From: Salimicrobium flavidum
GTDB lineage: Bacteria > Bacillota > Bacilli > Bacillales > Halobacillaceae
NCBI RefSeq assembly: GCF_900156645.1
Contig: NZ_FTOC01000001.1
Span: forward strand, 496,001-560,000
DNA length: 64,000 bases
Direction: 5' to 3'
This document shows, piece by piece, positions 62,711-64,000 of the stretch. A program made the translations under genes and the position numbers. The notes beneath the pieces are model-generated. The model had not been told where the DNA came from. It saw nothing but the letters and a program-made list of their open reading frames with translations, and did no database searches. How positions within the stretch are numbered: position 1 is the first letter of the stretch; each line of letters opens with the position of its first letter.

Positions 62711-64000
62711 TTAGTTACGTGTTAACATCCACAGACGTACACTCAATTCCAACAGGAAAAAATCATCCGAGTCCAGAAGAGACAGCCCTGTCAGACGTTC
62801 AATATTGCGGAGCCTGTGTAAAAGCGATTGCCTGTGCAAGTTCATAGCCCGGGCTGTCTGGCTGACGTTCGAGTTATATTTATTATATACCATAAATGTA
62901 TGAAGAAGGTCGGCCTGTCTTTTTTCATCATAAGCAATCAGATTACTAAGTGTCGCTTCAACCAGATCATTCACATCACTATTTTTAGAAATGGATAAAA
63001 GCAGCCTATTGACTTTCGTATCGGTGAAAAAGGTGCGAAACCCGGCTTCTTCCTGACGGAAACCGAACGATAAAGCAGTAGAAGCTTCTTTATAACTCTC
63101 ATGAAAGACCCCGACCCCGTTTCCATGGAAAGAAATCCCCCACGAAATCGTGATACCTGCTAAAAGCTCATGTAATCTTCTCTCTACCAGGTCCAGAAAT
63201 TGATGAGTGGTTTCCATATAGGAATCTTTGTCCGCTTCGAGAAAGACGATCACACGTCCGTCATCAAACGTCGTCATGCGCTTACGATCAATTTGATCAG
63301 CGGCATGTTGAATTTCTGTTTGTACATAATAATTTCTGCTATGCATGGAAGAAGCGATTTTCTTATCTGTAGAGTCGATATGATCATCAATCGTCTTCGA
63401 AAATTGGATATCACCGATAATACAGGCGTATGGTTTCTCAAGATCATAACCGAGAAGACGAGCCTTCTCGATCAATTCTTCCCCCAGTTCGTCTTCTTTT
63501 TTCGCAAGATCGAGGAGGAAGTTATCTTTTAATCTGATTTCCGTCATTTCAATTGCATTTTCTTTCACAAAGAAGAGGGCACAGGCAGTGACCGCATGTT
63601 CCAGAATGGTCAGGTCCGACCAGGAAAAGGGGCGATCAATGCGCTCGAATAATAAGTATCCTTGTTTCTTGTGATTGGAGAGAATTGTGAGTTGATAGCA
63701 TTCCCCCTGCCTGAACTCATATTTTTCGATTGGATAGTGTCGCTCGAGGTACGAGGTTTGAGTAAAAGGGACTGCCCGGTAAGCGCCTTCTTTTTTTTCA
63801 TTCAGAATATCTATCATGTCTCTATTGAAATGGTGGTTGGAGCGGACGACACGTTCATCGTCACTGATCGCAACAGGGATGGAAGTATGTTTGTAAACGA
63901 GAGAAGTGATTTCATCCAGTCCTTCTCCATTTAATACACAATCGATCATCTCCTGTCTTATGCCTTCCACAAATCTTTGATCTTCTCTTTTTTCTTCGGA
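62711..64000 (-). CDS. PucR-family transcriptional regulator (5' end outside window)
   Basis: At least 429 codons, open to the right edge; a GTG at 63970 is possible but has no ribosome site, so the true start is probably beyond the window. N-terminal sensor-like domain (about 1-140), a GGDEF-like central domain (about 165-330) and a C-terminal PucR-type helix-turn-helix (NVSQTARAMNLHRQSLLHRL). PucR proteins control purine or amino-compound catabolism in bacilli. Placed directly upstream of the ectoine operon on the same strand, so it is the likely regulator; EnuR/DoeX-type proteins do this job in Proteobacteria. Confidence 0.88.
   Translation of the reverse strand, partial: SEEKREDQRFVEGIRQEMIDCVLNGEGLDEITSLVYKHTSIPVAISDDERVVRSNHHFNRDMIDILNEKKEGAYRAVPFTQTSYLERHYPIEKYEFRQGECYQLTILSNHKKQGYLLFERIDRPFSWSDLTILEHAVTACALFFVKENAIEMTEIRLKDNFLLDLAKKEDELGEELIEKARLLGYDLEKPYACIIGDIQFSKTIDDHIDSTDKKIASSMHSRNYYVQTEIQHAADQIDRKRMTTFDDGRVIVFLEADKDSYMETTHQFLDLVERRLHELLAGITISWGISFHGNGVGVFHESYKEASTALSFGFRQEEAGFRTFFTDTKVNRLLLSISKNSDVNDLVEATLSNLIAYDEKRQADLLHTFMVYNKYNSNVSQTARAMNLHRQSLLHRLRNIERLTGLSLLDSDDFFLLELSVRLWMLTRN

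Overview
The window looks like chromosome of a moderately halophilic, low-to-mid GC, Gram-positive member of the Bacillaceae (Halobacillus/Salimicrobium-like). The evidence is AGGAGG-type ribosome sites before nearly every gene, gene order matching Bacillus subtilis (pyc-ftsW-ylaN, yktA-yktB-suhB, pdhABCD-ykyA-def-ykrA, rpoY-rnjA-ktrC, dapH-ykuR-ykuT-cbpB, ykyB-cheV-patA), a BCCT osmolyte carrier, two Ktr potassium subunits, a C30 carotenoid cluster and an ectoine-breakdown cluster. The species is an inference. I saw no rRNA, tRNA, CRISPR array, prophage or intact transposase gene.

Layout. 0-7 kb: the minus-strand run pyc/ftsW/ylaN plus ctaB-ctaC (cytochrome oxidase; ctaC runs off the left edge). 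7-17 kb: small conserved yla/ykt genes, a nitronate monooxygenase, an SR1-type dual-function RNA (12.5 kb), a deacetylase lipoprotein, and ArAE and BCCT transporters. 17-25 kb: pyruvate dehydrogenase operon, ykyA, deformylase, HAD phosphatase. 25-35 kb: rpoY-rnjA, ktrC, cytochrome bd oxidase under a Rex-like operator, a heterodimeric ABC exporter. 35-44 kb: lysine-pathway genes dapH-ykuR, c-di-AMP sensor cbpB, MscS channel, dienoyl-CoA reductase, Sco, cheV, aminotransferase, signal peptidase. 44.8-52.6 kb: two convergent carotenoid operons (hydratase-like, acyltransferase, glycosyltransferase and CrtP-like genes facing crtM and two CrtN-like genes). 52.7-54.6 kb: KtrB/D and YwpF-like. 55-64 kb: a six-gene operon headed by ectoine hydrolase (doeA/eutD), with a PucR-type regulator upstream.

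Two things stand out. First, the ectoine operon pairs DoeA, an EutC-like cyclodeaminase and an M20 deacetylase with a cystathionine-gamma-synthase-family enzyme, a short homoserine dehydrogenase and an aldehyde dehydrogenase, and it has no DoeD transaminase. This suggests an unusual route from diaminobutyrate onward, controlled by a PucR protein and a TACGAAA-box operator rather than the proteobacterial regulators. Second, a dispersed non-coding repeat family is spread through intergenic gaps. One 175-bp copy next to cheV has GGCTCTGTTA terminal inverted repeats and a perfect 8-bp target duplication, so it is a MITE; related, decayed or composite copies lie at 17.2, 24.2, 24.4, 27.7, 44.4, 54.7 and 62.5-62.7 kb.

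Where a strong ribosome site favoured an internal start, I trimmed the reading frame and said so.
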